A stretch of 64,000 bases of DNA from an uncultured Desulfobacter sp. (GTDB lineage: Bacteria > Desulfobacterota > Desulfobacteria > Desulfobacterales > Desulfobacteraceae), in the NCBI RefSeq assembly GCF_963664415.1, contig NZ_OY761445.1, forward strand, positions 1,576,501-1,640,500. Direction: 5' to 3'. Each line of letters begins with the position of its first letter. The stretch's first letter is position 1. A program made the position numbers and the translations under genes. The notes beneath the pieces were generated by a model. That model was not told the origin of the DNA. It saw nothing but the letters and a program-made list of their open reading frames with translations, and searched no databases. Shown piece by piece: positions 28,031 through 37,397 of the stretch.

Positions 28031-28234
28031 ATGGCAACTGGAACCGTAAAATGGTTTAACGACTCAAAAGGTTTTGGATTTATCGAACAAGAAGACGGTG
28101 GAAAAGATGTTTTTGTACATCATTCAGGTATCAACTCAAGCGGATTTAAGTCCCTCAAAGAGGGAGATCGTGTCTCCTTTGATATTGAGCAAGGTCAAAA
28201 AGGTCCTGCGGCTACTAATGTAACCGTGATCTAA
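28031..28234 (+). CDS. Cold-shock protein (CspA family)
   Basis: This 67-aa single cold-shock domain is an RNA chaperone. RNP1 is KGFGFIEQ and RNP2 is VFVHHSGI. The start MATGTVKWFNDSKGFGF and length are standard. TAGGAGAGTG lies just upstream of the ATG. Confidence 0.97.
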   Translation: MATGTVKWFNDSKGFGFIEQEDGGKDVFVHHSGINSSGFKSLKEGDRVSFDIEQGQKGPAATNVTVI

Positions 28235-28253
28235 AGAATATAATAAAACTTCT

Positions 28254-28323
28254 GGAGGTATTCCTCCTATCGCTTTTCAATTTTCGTTATGGGCTGAACC
28301 ACTGACAGATAAGTCAGCCCATA
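28254..28323 (+). terminator. Hairpins downstream of the cold-shock gene
   Basis: A short stem GGAGG/CCTCC (28254-28267) is followed by TATCGCTTTT. A longer stem TATGGGCTGA / TCAGCCCATA lies at 28288-28297 and 28314-28323. One of the two probably ends the transcript. The second lacks a T-run. Confidence 0.45.
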
Positions 28324-28450
28324 GCTGTTATATGGATCAAATCATCGTACATTGCATTCTTCTGGTAACTTCCTGTCAAGTATACCTTATCTGCCGGTCT
28401 GGCATATCGGACGTAAAGCGATTTTTAATGTGGTCATTTTAAACGTCCTG

Positions 28451-29641
28451 TTACTCTTGTCTAGGAATTCGGCACAGACAGGAATCCCCTTTGAAACCAA
28501 ATTGTTCATACCACTTACGTAACACATTGAAATCCATGTACGAAAATTTGTCGTTAGGACTGAAAGCGGGATTCGCACTGAGCCGGACATTAAAACAGTC
28601 GGCTTTCCGGCACAACTCCAAAAGCATCAGCGTTCCGTTGCCGCTTTTGAGAATAAAGGCCTTTAAATAATGGATATGAACAGTCTTGTTTTGGGAAATA
28701 ACTTCATTCAAGGCAATGGCACCAATTGGCTTTCCATAAATATTTTGAAAAACAAACGAATGGATCTGTGAATGCTTCTCGGTATATCTATGCCCGGCAA
28801 GGCGACGCTTGAACTTACCATAAAAATAATCGATGTACTCCTGTTCTCGGGATACAAGCGTCGGCTGTACAGATCTATCCGAATATGCGTCATAAGACGG
28901 GAAATTATCAGATAAATGCGCCTGCGACGACACAGGTCCCAACGGGGTATTTACATTTAAAATATCTTGTCCTGAAAGCCACAGCGGCAATGGATTAGTT
29001 GTTTTTAAACAATTGAAGACAGCCTGTGTTATTTCAAAGGGAACCGTCTCCAGTTTCAGCTGCCTGCCAAAATCAGAAAAAAGTGACCTGGAGGATTCAA
29101 ATATAAGATTTCTGGCAGATGAGGCTTCAATTTCATCATCAAATTTTCCAGAATCAAAAATCTTTTTGCAAAGAGATGAATCCATACTGTTCCATGCACG
29201 GCAAATAAAAGGGCGGACTTCATAAATGCTGCACATCCCGTTTTCTAAAAAAATACAGGGCAGTTTATCCTTGATTGAAAAAAGGCTGCCAAGAGATTTT
29301 TCCCGAGTGCGTTGAAGGCGCTGATCAATTCTGTCCATGAGTAGGAGAATTTGCTTTCTGGTAAAACATTCACTAAGAAAGGAGAGGATAAGCAAGACTT
29401 CAATGGGCAGTACATGTATTTGGGAATGACAGCAGTAACTGCAGCCTGACCGGCATGCCACAGTGGGACTCTGGTTCGAACTCTCAAGGGCGTCAACAAT
29501 ATCATGGGAATATGTTATGACGTCCTTTAGCACATGAAGAACCGCGTCATTGATAAAACTGTTGTAAATTTTTTCCCGGAACTGGTCTTCCAGGATATCT
29601 TTGAATGCATTCTGGGATGAATCGCCCATGATTGCGGTCAT
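28451..29641 (-). CDS. YkgJ-type cysteine-cluster protein with C-terminal GNAT-like domain
   Basis: The 396-aa protein starts at MTAIMGDSS (ATG 29641), chosen for GGAGAGG just upstream. The N-terminal half carries the YkgJ cluster: Cys63, 67, 70 and 71 (CRSGCSYCC), then CIFLENGMCSIYEVRPFICR, a likely metal or Fe-S site. The C-terminal 150 residues (HSFVFQNIYGKPIGAIAL...LKAFILKSGNGTLMLLELC) look like an acyltransferase-type (GNAT) fold. The fusion is unusual. Substrate and role are unknown. A second YkgJ-type gene lies 2 kb away beside an ATP-grasp ligase. Confidence 0.72.
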   Translation of the reverse strand: MTAIMGDSSQNAFKDILEDQFREKIYNSFINDAVLHVLKDVITYSHDIVDALESSNQSPTVACRSGCSYCCHSQIHVLPIEVLLILSFLSECFTRKQILLLMDRIDQRLQRTREKSLGSLFSIKDKLPCIFLENGMCSIYEVRPFICRAWNSMDSSLCKKIFDSGKFDDEIEASSARNLIFESSRSLFSDFGRQLKLETVPFEITQAVFNCLKTTNPLPLWLSGQDILNVNTPLGPVSSQAHLSDNFPSYDAYSDRSVQPTLVSREQEYIDYFYGKFKRRLAGHRYTEKHSQIHSFVFQNIYGKPIGAIALNEVISQNKTVHIHYLKAFILKSGNGTLMLLELCRKADCFNVRLSANPAFSPNDKFSYMDFNVLRKWYEQFGFKGDSCLCRIPRQE

Positions 29642-29791
29642 ATAGCCTCTCCAATGTAAGACAGAGAGGATTCTGTAGCTAACCAAAAGGCTATCTGAGC
29701 TTACTCAATAATAGTGATAAAAACTGACGGCAGATTATAGAAAATTACACTCTGCGTCAATAAGTCATTTTCATATGCATAGAGACCTTCT

Positions 29792-30199
29792 ATGGGGATA
29801 AAAACAATTTCGGAGGCGATCGCTTTTGGGATTGGGCAACAGATAATAAGTGCCTCTGAAGTAAACCAACTTGGACACGGAGTCCGTCGGGATTTGGCCC
29901 ATTTGGGAATTGCCTGTTGCCGGGCGTTGTCGATACCTGCCCGTATGGTAGTGGGTTCCCTTGAATCGCTTGAACCAATGGATCTGCATGCTTGGTTTGA
30001 GGCATATGTTGGAAATAGGTGGTACACATTTGATCCGACACGACCCGATCTGAAAGGAGGGCGTATTGCAATTGCTTTTGGTCGAGATGCGGCCGACGTT
30101 GCAATCTACACCCAATTCGGAGATCCAGTGGAACTATTAAATCTGGAGGTCCAAATTCAACGAATACCCGGCCCACCAAATCAAGGCAGAACTCAATGA
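29792..30199 (+). pseudogene. Transglutaminase-like protein, N-terminally truncated
   Basis: The stretch GHGVRRDLAHLGIACCRALSIPARMVVG...MDLHAWFEAYVGNRWYTFDPTR is the catalytic part of a bacterial transglutaminase-like domain. The catalytic Cys (normally GVCRD) is Arg here, and the first half of the protein is missing upstream. The His and Asp residues remain. The sequence ends with the normal tail (FGDPVELLNLEVQIQRI). I read it as a remnant. Confidence 0.75.
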
Positions 30200-30517
30200 A
30201 ATGATTACATTTTTAAGGAAAAGAGAACCCCACAAGTCTATACAGGCTCGCTCATGCCGATCTGAGAGCGGCATTCAATAACAAAAAAAAGTACCCCCTC
30301 TATTGACAAGGGTACCAGCCCCTTAAAACGCACCTTTTCCCCTAACGCAAGGTGCACAGAGAATCCCTTGTATGTGCAATAAAATTTACCCAAAATTCGG
30401 CCACTATTTTTTTAATGCAACGTTATTATATAGGGACGATCTTTTTGGGGGCTCCAATTTCAAATAGCCCTAAGGCTGGCACCACCTAAGACACTGAAAG
30501 ACAACACAATTCAACGT
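30200..30517. other. Intergenic region, nothing recognised
   Basis: These 318 bp lie between the transglutaminase remnant and the ATP-grasp gene. No frame with family resemblance and no clear terminator was seen. Confidence 0.5.
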
Positions 30518-31297
30518 TTAATTCAATCCAACCGTTTCCAGCAGGTAATGATTAATTATTTTACCAAGTTCATACGAACTAAAGGGAATGCCCTGGGTCC
30601 CGAAATACAGGTTAAATTCCAGCACATATATTCCATGACTTGTCACGGCAACATCAAATCCGGCATGGTTTACCTCCAGAGCCTGGGCAACCTGCAACAC
30701 TCTTTCTACAATATCTGTGGGAATATCTGTTCTGCAGATCATCCCACCCCTGGATACATTATTATGAAAATGATCAGTCCCGCCCACCCGCCAATATGCG
30801 CTGACCACGCGCTCCCCGACAATAACGATCCTTAAATCACGCTCCATAGGCACATATTCCTGGGCATATATCACCGGATTCATCTGCGCATAACATTGAT
30901 AATCGTTTAAGGATCTGATCAAGAAAACCCCCAGTCCGGATGAACTTCTAATTTGCTTACAGACAAAGGGCAACCCAAATTGTGCAACCAGTTCATCAAA
31001 ACAGATATTTTCATTTGAAAAAATACCGGTTTTAAGCACATTTTCCGGACACAGCATTTGAAGGCTTCTTGTCATTTCAACCTTGTCATGGCCAAGATGG
31101 TAAGTGGAAACACTTGGAAAGATTCTTTTTTTCAATGCATAGACCAACGGGTTTATCTGCCAGTATTCCGGGAATAAAACGGCTATGGCATTTTTAACGG
31201 CATGTATGGAATGCACCATGTTTTGAGGTTTTAGATAAGCAACACACGGAATGCCAATTGAGCGTATGGGATTAAACGAAATATATCTTGGCGTCAT
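30518..31297 (-). CDS. ATP-grasp ligase (RimK-like)
   Basis: The 259-aa protein carries the ATP-grasp fold: FVCKQIRSSSGLGVFLI (phosphate loop), IYAQEYVPMERDLRIVIVGERVVSAYWRVGG (central strands) and a metal-binding end VLEFNLYFGTQG. It resembles RimK-type carboxylate-amine ligases, which join an amino acid to a carboxylate. The N-terminal domain is short. The gene begins 2 bp after the YkgJ-type gene stops, so the two are one transcript. The substrate is unknown. Confidence 0.82.
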   Translation of the reverse strand: MTPRYISFNPIRSIGIPCVAYLKPQNMVHSIHAVKNAIAVLFPEYWQINPLVYALKKRIFPSVSTYHLGHDKVEMTRSLQMLCPENVLKTGIFSNENICFDELVAQFGLPFVCKQIRSSSGLGVFLIRSLNDYQCYAQMNPVIYAQEYVPMERDLRIVIVGERVVSAYWRVGGTDHFHNNVSRGGMICRTDIPTDIVERVLQVAQALEVNHAGFDVAVTSHGIYVLEFNLYFGTQGIPFSSYELGKIINHYLLETVGLN

Positions 31298-31299
31298 GC

Positions 31300-31878
31300 T
31301 TACCCCGGGGTCGATTGTAAATGATTGTCTTCCTGTATCGTATAATTTCCCCTATTCGTTAATTGGGGTATGACTGTCTTGAACAAAGGGCTAAACGTCT
31401 TTTCGTTTCGTTCGGTATGTAATTCATTATAAAGCAAATGCTGCCAGCCAATAGCTTTTCCCATGGGCATGTTCAGTCTTTCCAAAATGGTGAATCCATC
31501 CGCTTCTTTGGAAATGGGACAGGTCTCATCAATTCCTATGATTTCTGTTTCCGTATACATATATGGATGCAATTGACAGACAAGGGGTCTGAATTCAAAG
31601 GGCAAAATGCAGCCTGTTTTTGTAAGCATTCCACAGCTTTTGTCCGGGTTCCGTTTAAGAACCCTGAATAGTCCTTCTGGATTCAATACCAGAGTCAGCC
31701 AGGCTGGATCGTAGAAAGGATCAAGATACCAGGGTTCCGGTTTCTCCATCACAAAAAAATTGTAGTGACCTGCACAGGCGCTTATTCGCCGTACATCTCC
31801 CAATGTCAAAACAATTTGCCTGTTAAGGCAGCAGGAACCGCCCGCCAATGCAAATGCGATACAAGGTATATCGTTCAT
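31300..31878 (-). CDS. YkgJ-type cysteine-cluster protein
   Basis: The 192-aa protein has a cysteine pattern CIAF...GGSCC and CGMLTKTGCILPFEFRPLVCQLHPY, the signature of the YkgJ (CxxCxxCC...RPxxC) family, thought to bind a metal or Fe-S cluster. The paired ATP-grasp gene follows after 2 bp. The role is unknown. The pair may modify a peptide or small molecule, which is inference. Confidence 0.75.
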   Translation of the reverse strand: MNDIPCIAFALAGGSCCLNRQIVLTLGDVRRISACAGHYNFFVMEKPEPWYLDPFYDPAWLTLVLNPEGLFRVLKRNPDKSCGMLTKTGCILPFEFRPLVCQLHPYMYTETEIIGIDETCPISKEADGFTILERLNMPMGKAIGWQHLLYNELHTERNEKTFSPLFKTVIPQLTNRGNYTIQEDNHLQSTPG

Positions 31879-32039
31879 CGAAGCAATTTAACTCCTGTAT
31901 GGATATAAAAAGGGCACAATTCTCAAATGTGGCCATTCCGGGTATAGGCATCAGCAAGGTTTATACCAATACACATTTGGGGAAAGAATCGGACTTTGAA
32001 TGTCCTTAAAGCAATAGTACAGTATGCTTTATTCGGACA

Positions 32040-33428
32040 TCAGGTGTCTTTTTGGGGTTTGAATTGTTTTTTATCTAGCCTGTGCCGTGTCAGCAGGCGG
32101 TTGAGTTGCCGGGGCGTAATACCGGCTTTTTGTGCAGTTTCATTAATTCGGCCGTTGGTTTGCTTCAGCAGACTGGTCAGATAGAAAACTTCACAGGCAT
32201 TGACCGCATACCGGCGCGCCTGGGCCAGGGTCTGGCCGGTGCCGGGGGCTGGTATATCCCGGATCACATCCATCTGGGTTTCGATGGGTAAATTATCGGG
32301 CGTTACCACAGTGGAAGTTTCGAGAATATAGGCACGTTCAAGGATGTTCTCAAGCTCCCGAATATTGCCGGGCCATTCATAATGGCAGAATCCATCCAGA
32401 ACAGACGGATGAACCGTTTGGATATTTTTCCCGTATTTGACGTTTAATTTTTTTAAAAACAGATCCACCAGATATTCCAGGTCTTCCATCCGTTCCTTGA
32501 GAGGCGGAATTTCAATGGGAAAGACGTTGAGGCGGTAAAACAGGTCTTTTCGAAATATCCTTTTGCTGACAGCGTCTCCCAGGTCTGAATTGGTAGCCGC
32601 GATGATGCGTACATTGGCTTTGAAAACGGCATCGCCTCCGATCCGGCTGAAGGTACCGTCCTGGAGCACCTGGAGCAATTTAACCTGGGCGGACGGGGAT
32701 ATTGTTCCAATCTCATCTAAAAAAATTGTGCCGCCCTCTGCCATTTCAAACCGACCGGGTTTTTTACGTTCAGCACCGGTAAATGCGCCCTTTTCATGGC
32801 CGAACAATTCACTTTCAATGAGAGTATCCGGGATCGCACCGCAATGGATGGAGATAAAGGGCTTTTCGAATCGCCGGCTGTGCCAGTGGATCAGCCGGGC
32901 CAGGGTGCCTTTTCCTGTGCCGGTTTCGCCCAAAAGCAGGACGGTGGCAATGGTAGGAGCAACAGACCGGATATTATCAAAAATTCTTTTCATGCCCGCA
33001 TTTTTGGACCGGATGATGTCCAGCCATTCAGTCTTCCAGAAACGATCCCGCAGGTAATCCAGTTCAAAGTCCTTGGAACGGGAGTGGTTTAAGGAGGGAA
33101 GCAACAGATGGATATCCCGTTCCATGACCGGGGACAGCAGGTATCCAACAGCACCCGCTTTCACCGCCTCAATGGCTTGGCGGGTGTTGGACCGTGTGCA
33201 CAGTACAATAAACTGAACAAATGGATTGACTGAACTGAATGCCGGCATACCCGGATGGGCCGTCAGAAGTTCGATATCGGCCAGGATCAGATCAAATGGG
33301 GACTGGGTATGCATTGCCAGCGCCGCATTGAGATCAGGTGCCCGACGGATGTTGCCGACATCGGACAGAACGCTTGAAATCAATTGCCATTCATCTTCCG
33401 CATGGGTCAGAACCAGTATGTCTTTCAT
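32040..33428 (-). CDS. Sigma-54-dependent response regulator (NtrC family)
   Basis: The 462-aa protein has an N-terminal receiver with a probable phosphoacceptor Asp in LILADIELL, a sigma-54 AAA+ domain (Walker A GETGTGKGTLA, GAFTGA loop, Walker B GGTIFLDEIG) and a C-terminal Fis-type helix-turn-helix (NGRINETAQKAGITPRQLNRLL). No kinase gene is next to it, and no sigma-54 site was found nearby. The tail QFKPQKDT is short. Confidence 0.93.
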   Translation of the reverse strand: MKDILVLTHAEDEWQLISSVLSDVGNIRRAPDLNAALAMHTQSPFDLILADIELLTAHPGMPAFSSVNPFVQFIVLCTRSNTRQAIEAVKAGAVGYLLSPVMERDIHLLLPSLNHSRSKDFELDYLRDRFWKTEWLDIIRSKNAGMKRIFDNIRSVAPTIATVLLLGETGTGKGTLARLIHWHSRRFEKPFISIHCGAIPDTLIESELFGHEKGAFTGAERKKPGRFEMAEGGTIFLDEIGTISPSAQVKLLQVLQDGTFSRIGGDAVFKANVRIIAATNSDLGDAVSKRIFRKDLFYRLNVFPIEIPPLKERMEDLEYLVDLFLKKLNVKYGKNIQTVHPSVLDGFCHYEWPGNIRELENILERAYILETSTVVTPDNLPIETQMDVIRDIPAPGTGQTLAQARRYAVNACEVFYLTSLLKQTNGRINETAQKAGITPRQLNRLLTRHRLDKKQFKPQKDT

Positions 33429-33851
33429 CTAAAGCCCCACAAAGGATTTATGCCACTCTGCCGTAGGGTAGATATGAAACCGTCAGAGGTGGTATTTATT
33501 AACAACGCCCATGGGTTATGTCAACATGGTCAAAGCAAAATCGGTATATGCCGGTTTTATTTTTTTGCGTTGGTATTTTTATTGCTTTTCTTTGGATTAA
33601 AAATTTTCGGGGGGAAGAGTAATCATCTTTCTCAATAAGAACCCGTCGTCTTTGATCGGGATTCTATCTGCCCTTCCCCCCTTCCTTTACTATGATAAAA
33701 ACAACTGGATCATCAAGAAAGAGGACGACGGATTTGAATATGTGTGATTTTTCAAGACCGAACAACACGCAGGGACTGCTGGTTTCCATCAAGGCCGGGG
33801 CTCCCAAGCTTTGGGAATCCCTGGAACATGCTGCAACCCTGGGCCTGATTT
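33429..33851. other. Intergenic region before the GroEL remnant
   Basis: It holds the presumed minus-strand promoter of the response regulator and a short plus-strand frame starting at 33738 (MCDFSRPNNTQG) of unknown origin that runs into the GroEL remnant in another frame. No functional gene is supported. Confidence 0.5.
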
Positions 33852-34325
33852 TTCAAGATTATCGGCGGGGTGGCAATCATCAATATCGGAGCGGCCACGG
33901 AAACTGAAATGAAGGAAAAAAAGGCGCGTGTTGAAGACGCATTAAACGCCACAAGAGCAGCTGTTGAAGAAGGTATTGTCCCTGGTGGCGGTGTCCCTTT
34001 GGTTAGGTGCATACAAGTGCTGGAAGACATTGAGGGCGAGGAACAAAACGGGATCAATATATTAAAGCGGGCATTGTCCGAACCGTTGAAGCAGATTGCC
34101 CGGAATGCCGGCATGGATGGATCTGTTGTCCTGAACGCGGTGTTGGAAGGGAATGGCGAATTTGGATACAATGCCCAGACCGACACCTATGAAAATCTCC
34201 TGGCGGCCGGTGTTATTGACCCCACCAAAGTGGTCAGCTTCACCGTTCAAAACGCCGTGTTTTGCTATTTACCACTTGAAATCATAATAAAAAGGTGTTA
34301 CCTGTCTCTGCCTTTTAAAATCTAA
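33852..34325 (+). pseudogene. groEL: GroEL C-terminal fragment
   Basis: The sequence KIIGGVAIINIGAATETEMKE...EDALNATRAAVEEGIVPGGG...GYNAQTDTYENLLAAGVIDPTKV matches the last fifth of chaperonin GroEL (intermediate and equatorial domains). The N-terminal four-fifths is absent. After SFTVQNAV the normal C-terminus is replaced by unrelated residues (FCYLPLEIIIKRCYLSL). It is a remnant and not a working chaperonin. Confidence 0.85.
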
Positions 34326-34363
34326 GGGCAAAAGTATTTTATTTTTTCAAGGAGTTTGACAGA

Positions 34364-35592
34364 ATGCGTGCTGTTCTTGTTTTCCCACCGAAAGCAGGTG
34401 CCACATACGTGCCATTAGGTATCGCATCGCTTGCACCTTATATTGAGGCCCGGGTGCCTGATGTCGATGTCCGATTAATTGATTTAAACATTGCTCTTTG
34501 GCACCTCCTGGCAATAGGAGACCCTGAAGGTCAAGATCTGCTTGCATTTACCCAAGGAAAGGCCGGGCAATTTCTCGACCATGGACAAACCCGATACTAT
34601 AAACAAGTATGGGACAGGCTTCGGCGCCGGATGACCCATTTGGGTGAGCAAGCCGGCTTATATCTTGAGACAGGTGAAGCAGATCAAGATTTTTTGTCCA
34701 TACTTGGGAATCAGGTAGATCAGATTCTCTCATTAGAGGCTGGATTTGTGGGGATTTCAGTTCTTTTCCCGGAACAAGTCTCGTTTGCTGCCGCACTTGC
34801 CAGAGCACTCAAACATACACTGAATATCAAAGGACTTTCCCGGGTCAGGATTGTTTTAGGCGGCGCTATGATGTCGGCGATGCCGGTAACCGAGCTGCTT
34901 GAAGCCGTCCCTGAAATTGATGCGGTGGTCTGCGGTGAAGGGGAAGAAGCGGCAGCTGCGCTCTGTGAGGGCCGTCCATTAAATGAAATCCCCGGCCTGA
35001 TTTACTGGGAGGGCGATCATATCCGTGTCAATAAGAAAGTCAAAACCCTTTCATTGAAAGAATTGCCGACCCCTGATTTCTCAGAACTTCCTCTTGACAG
35101 GTATTTTAATCCGGTTCCGGTGCTCCCGGTTCTTTTCTCAAGGGGCTGTGCCTGGCGGCGATGCCGTTTCTGTTCACACAATTTTTCCTTTGGTGGACAT
35201 CGTAAAAAAAAGGTTCGTGACTTTGTGGCAGAGATGGCCGTTTATACACGATCGTTTGGCGTCCGCCATTTTTATTTTGCCGATGAGTATATTACGCCCG
35301 AAATGCCAAGCGTTTCGGTATGCACATTAAAGGCCGAACGCCCTTGATTAACAGCAATGGAAGCGTTGTCTACAGTTTTCGGCTTAAATTCAAAGAAATT
35401 GCTTCGGACAGCTCATTAAGGACACCGCGGGGTGCGTATGAGGTGGCCCGGTGGCAGCGATTCAGGAAATGGCTGGGAGATTTGCCGTTGCTTGAACAGC
35501 TTCCCACAGAGCATTATCTGATCCATGTGTCGGCATCCGGATCTCCTCTGAAAGATCCCTCACAAGATGAAGCCGATGCCCAGCCCATCTGA
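34364..35592 (+). pseudogene. B12-binding radical SAM protein with internal deletion
   Basis: The first 320 or so residues read normally. A B12-binding Rossmann domain (VFPPKAGATYVPLGIASLAPYIE...IDAVVCGEGEE) is followed by the start of a radical SAM domain with the cluster SRGCAWRRCRFCSH. After FADEYITPEM the frame is lost and stops at 35347. A second frame from 35320 supplies the C-terminal end (GRTPLINSNGSVVYSF...SASGSPLKDP). The middle of the TIM barrel is missing, so an internal deletion with frameshift has inactivated it. The original substrate is unknown. Confidence 0.78.
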
Positions 35593-35662
35593 TCATTGAA
35601 AGGGAAGTTGACTACTTCTGTTATTGATGATGTCAGATTCAAATCTTATTATCGTATAAAGT

Positions 35663-35714
35663 GAGCCCGGTCTAGATTAATCCGAGCCTTGGGGTTCTAT
35701 ATTCCGAGCAGCTA
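35663..35714 (-). repeat. Dispersed intergenic repeat, copy 3
   Basis: On the minus strand it begins TAGCTGCTCGGAATATAGAA, has a middle with CCCCAAGG, and ends CTCGGATTAATCTAGACCGG GCTC. It is related to the copies at 12742-12771 and 24753-24805. Confidence 0.55.
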
Positions 35715-35784
35715 CACCTAATGGATAAATATAGCAGAATGGTTCATACATTATATCGTGCCTGAACCAAGTCCCGTAATTGGA

Positions 35785-35866
35785 CGAAAAGTTGCATAGA
35801 TGCAAGGCGCATAAAAATTTGAGGATTACAAATTTTTATGCTACGCAGCAGGTGGGCAACTTTTCG
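35785..35866. repeat. REP-like double hairpin
   Basis: Outer arms CGAAAAGTTGC and GCAACTTTTCG (35785-35795 and 35856-35866) enclose an inner stem CATAAAAATTTG / CAAATTTTTATG (35810-35821 and 35829-35840). It lies just before the thioredoxin stop and could act as its terminator. A looser relative (TGAACCAA...AAGGCG...TTTGAGGATT) lies at about 16085-16175. Confidence 0.55.
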
Positions 35867-35874
35867 TTCAGTCA

Positions 35875-36321
35875 TTATATAAATGCTTTTATCCGGGCCT
35901 CCAGAGCCTCCTTGGGCAAAGCCCCTGTGACCCGATCGACCAGATTGCCGTTTTTCACAAAAAGCATGGTAGGGATGCTTTGGATGCGGTATTTTGAGCC
36001 GGTTCCCGGATTTTCGTCAATATTGACCTTAGCGATTTTGAGCCGCCCCTTGTACGTTTTTGCAAGGGCATCCATTATGGGGCCTACCGCCCGGCAGGGA
36101 CCGCACCAGGGAGCCCAGCAGTCCACCAGCACCGGCAGTGATGACTGCATGACCTCCTGATCAAAATTAGCATCCGTAACGTTCACGGGGACATCAAAAA
36201 TTTCAAGCGGCAAAAGGGTTCCGCACTTGCCGCACTTGGGGCCTTCCGAAATCCTGCTCTCAGGTACACGGTTTTTTGCCCCGCACTTGGTACACCGAAT
36301 AATCAGTTGATTTTCACCCAT
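35875..36321 (-). CDS. trxC: Thioredoxin 2 with N-terminal zinc finger
   Basis: This thiol-disulfide reductant is 148 aa. The N-terminal zinc finger (CTKCGAKNR...CGKCGTLLP) is typical of thioredoxin 2, and the active site is WAPWCGPCRAVGP, followed by the cis-Pro loop SIPTMLF. The gene appears complete. Confidence 0.95.
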   Translation of the reverse strand: MGENQLIIRCTKCGAKNRVPESRISEGPKCGKCGTLLPLEIFDVPVNVTDANFDQEVMQSSLPVLVDCWAPWCGPCRAVGPIMDALAKTYKGRLKIAKVNIDENPGTGSKYRIQSIPTMLFVKNGNLVDRVTGALPKEALEARIKAFI

Positions 36322-36508
36322 GTTTCTTATCCCTCTTTTTTAATGGTTTTATTCCCATTTCATAAAATTAAGATAATTTTTGATTTTGATTCATCAAGAG
36401 CATGGAGGAGATGAAAATTAATTTTCCAGCACATATTCTTCATGTTCTTGATGGTGAGATAAAATATCCGGTAGGCCCGTAAACATTCGGCCGCCCACAC
36501 AGATCCCC

Positions 36509-37237
36509 TTAGTGACCGCAATGGCAATAGCTCGAAAGCCCCAAAATTTTGGCCGGGGCGCTGATGGTCACCCCGAAAAATACGGCAGGCTTGCCGGCGT
36601 TTAAAAACGTGGTAATGGTACCGTTTACAATAGTGGACCCTGTGGCAAAGATCATGTCGCACCAATCAAGTGCCTGCTCAAAATCTTCCCCGGATTCTAT
36701 TTGAACGCCAAACTTTTCAGTCCCCACGTTGTCCGGGTCAAGATCCAGTACCCGCATCGTGTTCTGTTTGGCAAGATATTCCAAAAATCTAGGCTGAAGC
36801 CCGACCAGAAGAATCTTTTTCCCCGAGAATTGCGGCTGCTCAATTAAATTTTCGGCACAATCCACCGGCTCTTTATCTTTGCAATGTATTGTTTTTTCAC
36901 AAAGTCCCAAGGATCTGTAAACCGCATTAAGCCCTGCAATGAAAATTGCCCGGTCGCTGGTTTTAGTGTGGTCCAATTCAAGCAGACCATCCACGGACAA
37001 AGAGATGTCGGTATACTCATCTGTGAACGACTGGCCCACAGCCCCGTTAAATGTTGCCGCCATCATCACCTCTTTGCCTTTGACGATGGGGTAATCATCG
37101 TGCTCCGGGGTGCCGATGGCCTCTTCTACGGATAATGGTTTGCACTTGATGTCAATTCTTTTGTCGGCAAGGTCGTGACGGACGATTTCTGATTTCAGTG
37201 CATCTTTTAGTTTAATGTAAATGTCATTGATGTTCAT
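36509..37237 (-). CDS. DUF364/DUF4213 family protein (putative metal-chelation fold)
   Basis: The 242-aa protein has an N-terminal enolase-like DUF4213 part followed by the DUF364 Rossmann-like part with ILLVGLQPRFLEYL, DWCDMIFATGSTIVNGTI and KPAVFFGVTISAPAKILGL. The family includes a structure described as a putative heavy-metal chelation protein, but its function is unsettled. It lies on the same strand as, and after, thiE. GAAGGAAAT precedes the start. Confidence 0.82.
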   Translation of the reverse strand: MNINDIYIKLKDALKSEIVRHDLADKRIDIKCKPLSVEEAIGTPEHDDYPIVKGKEVMMAATFNGAVGQSFTDEYTDISLSVDGLLELDHTKTSDRAIFIAGLNAVYRSLGLCEKTIHCKDKEPVDCAENLIEQPQFSGKKILLVGLQPRFLEYLAKQNTMRVLDLDPDNVGTEKFGVQIESGEDFEQALDWCDMIFATGSTIVNGTITTFLNAGKPAVFFGVTISAPAKILGLSSYCHCGH

Positions 37238-37397
37238 TTTATTTCCTTCTATGCGTTCAGGCCGAAGAGTAAATTATATTTATACGTTTGGTTTATCATT
37301 ATAATGTTTTCCAGGCCTGTCAAAAAATCTAACTGCCCACTATACTGCTTTAAACCCGTATTGGAAACAAGCAAATGAACTATTGTGCCATGGGCCA

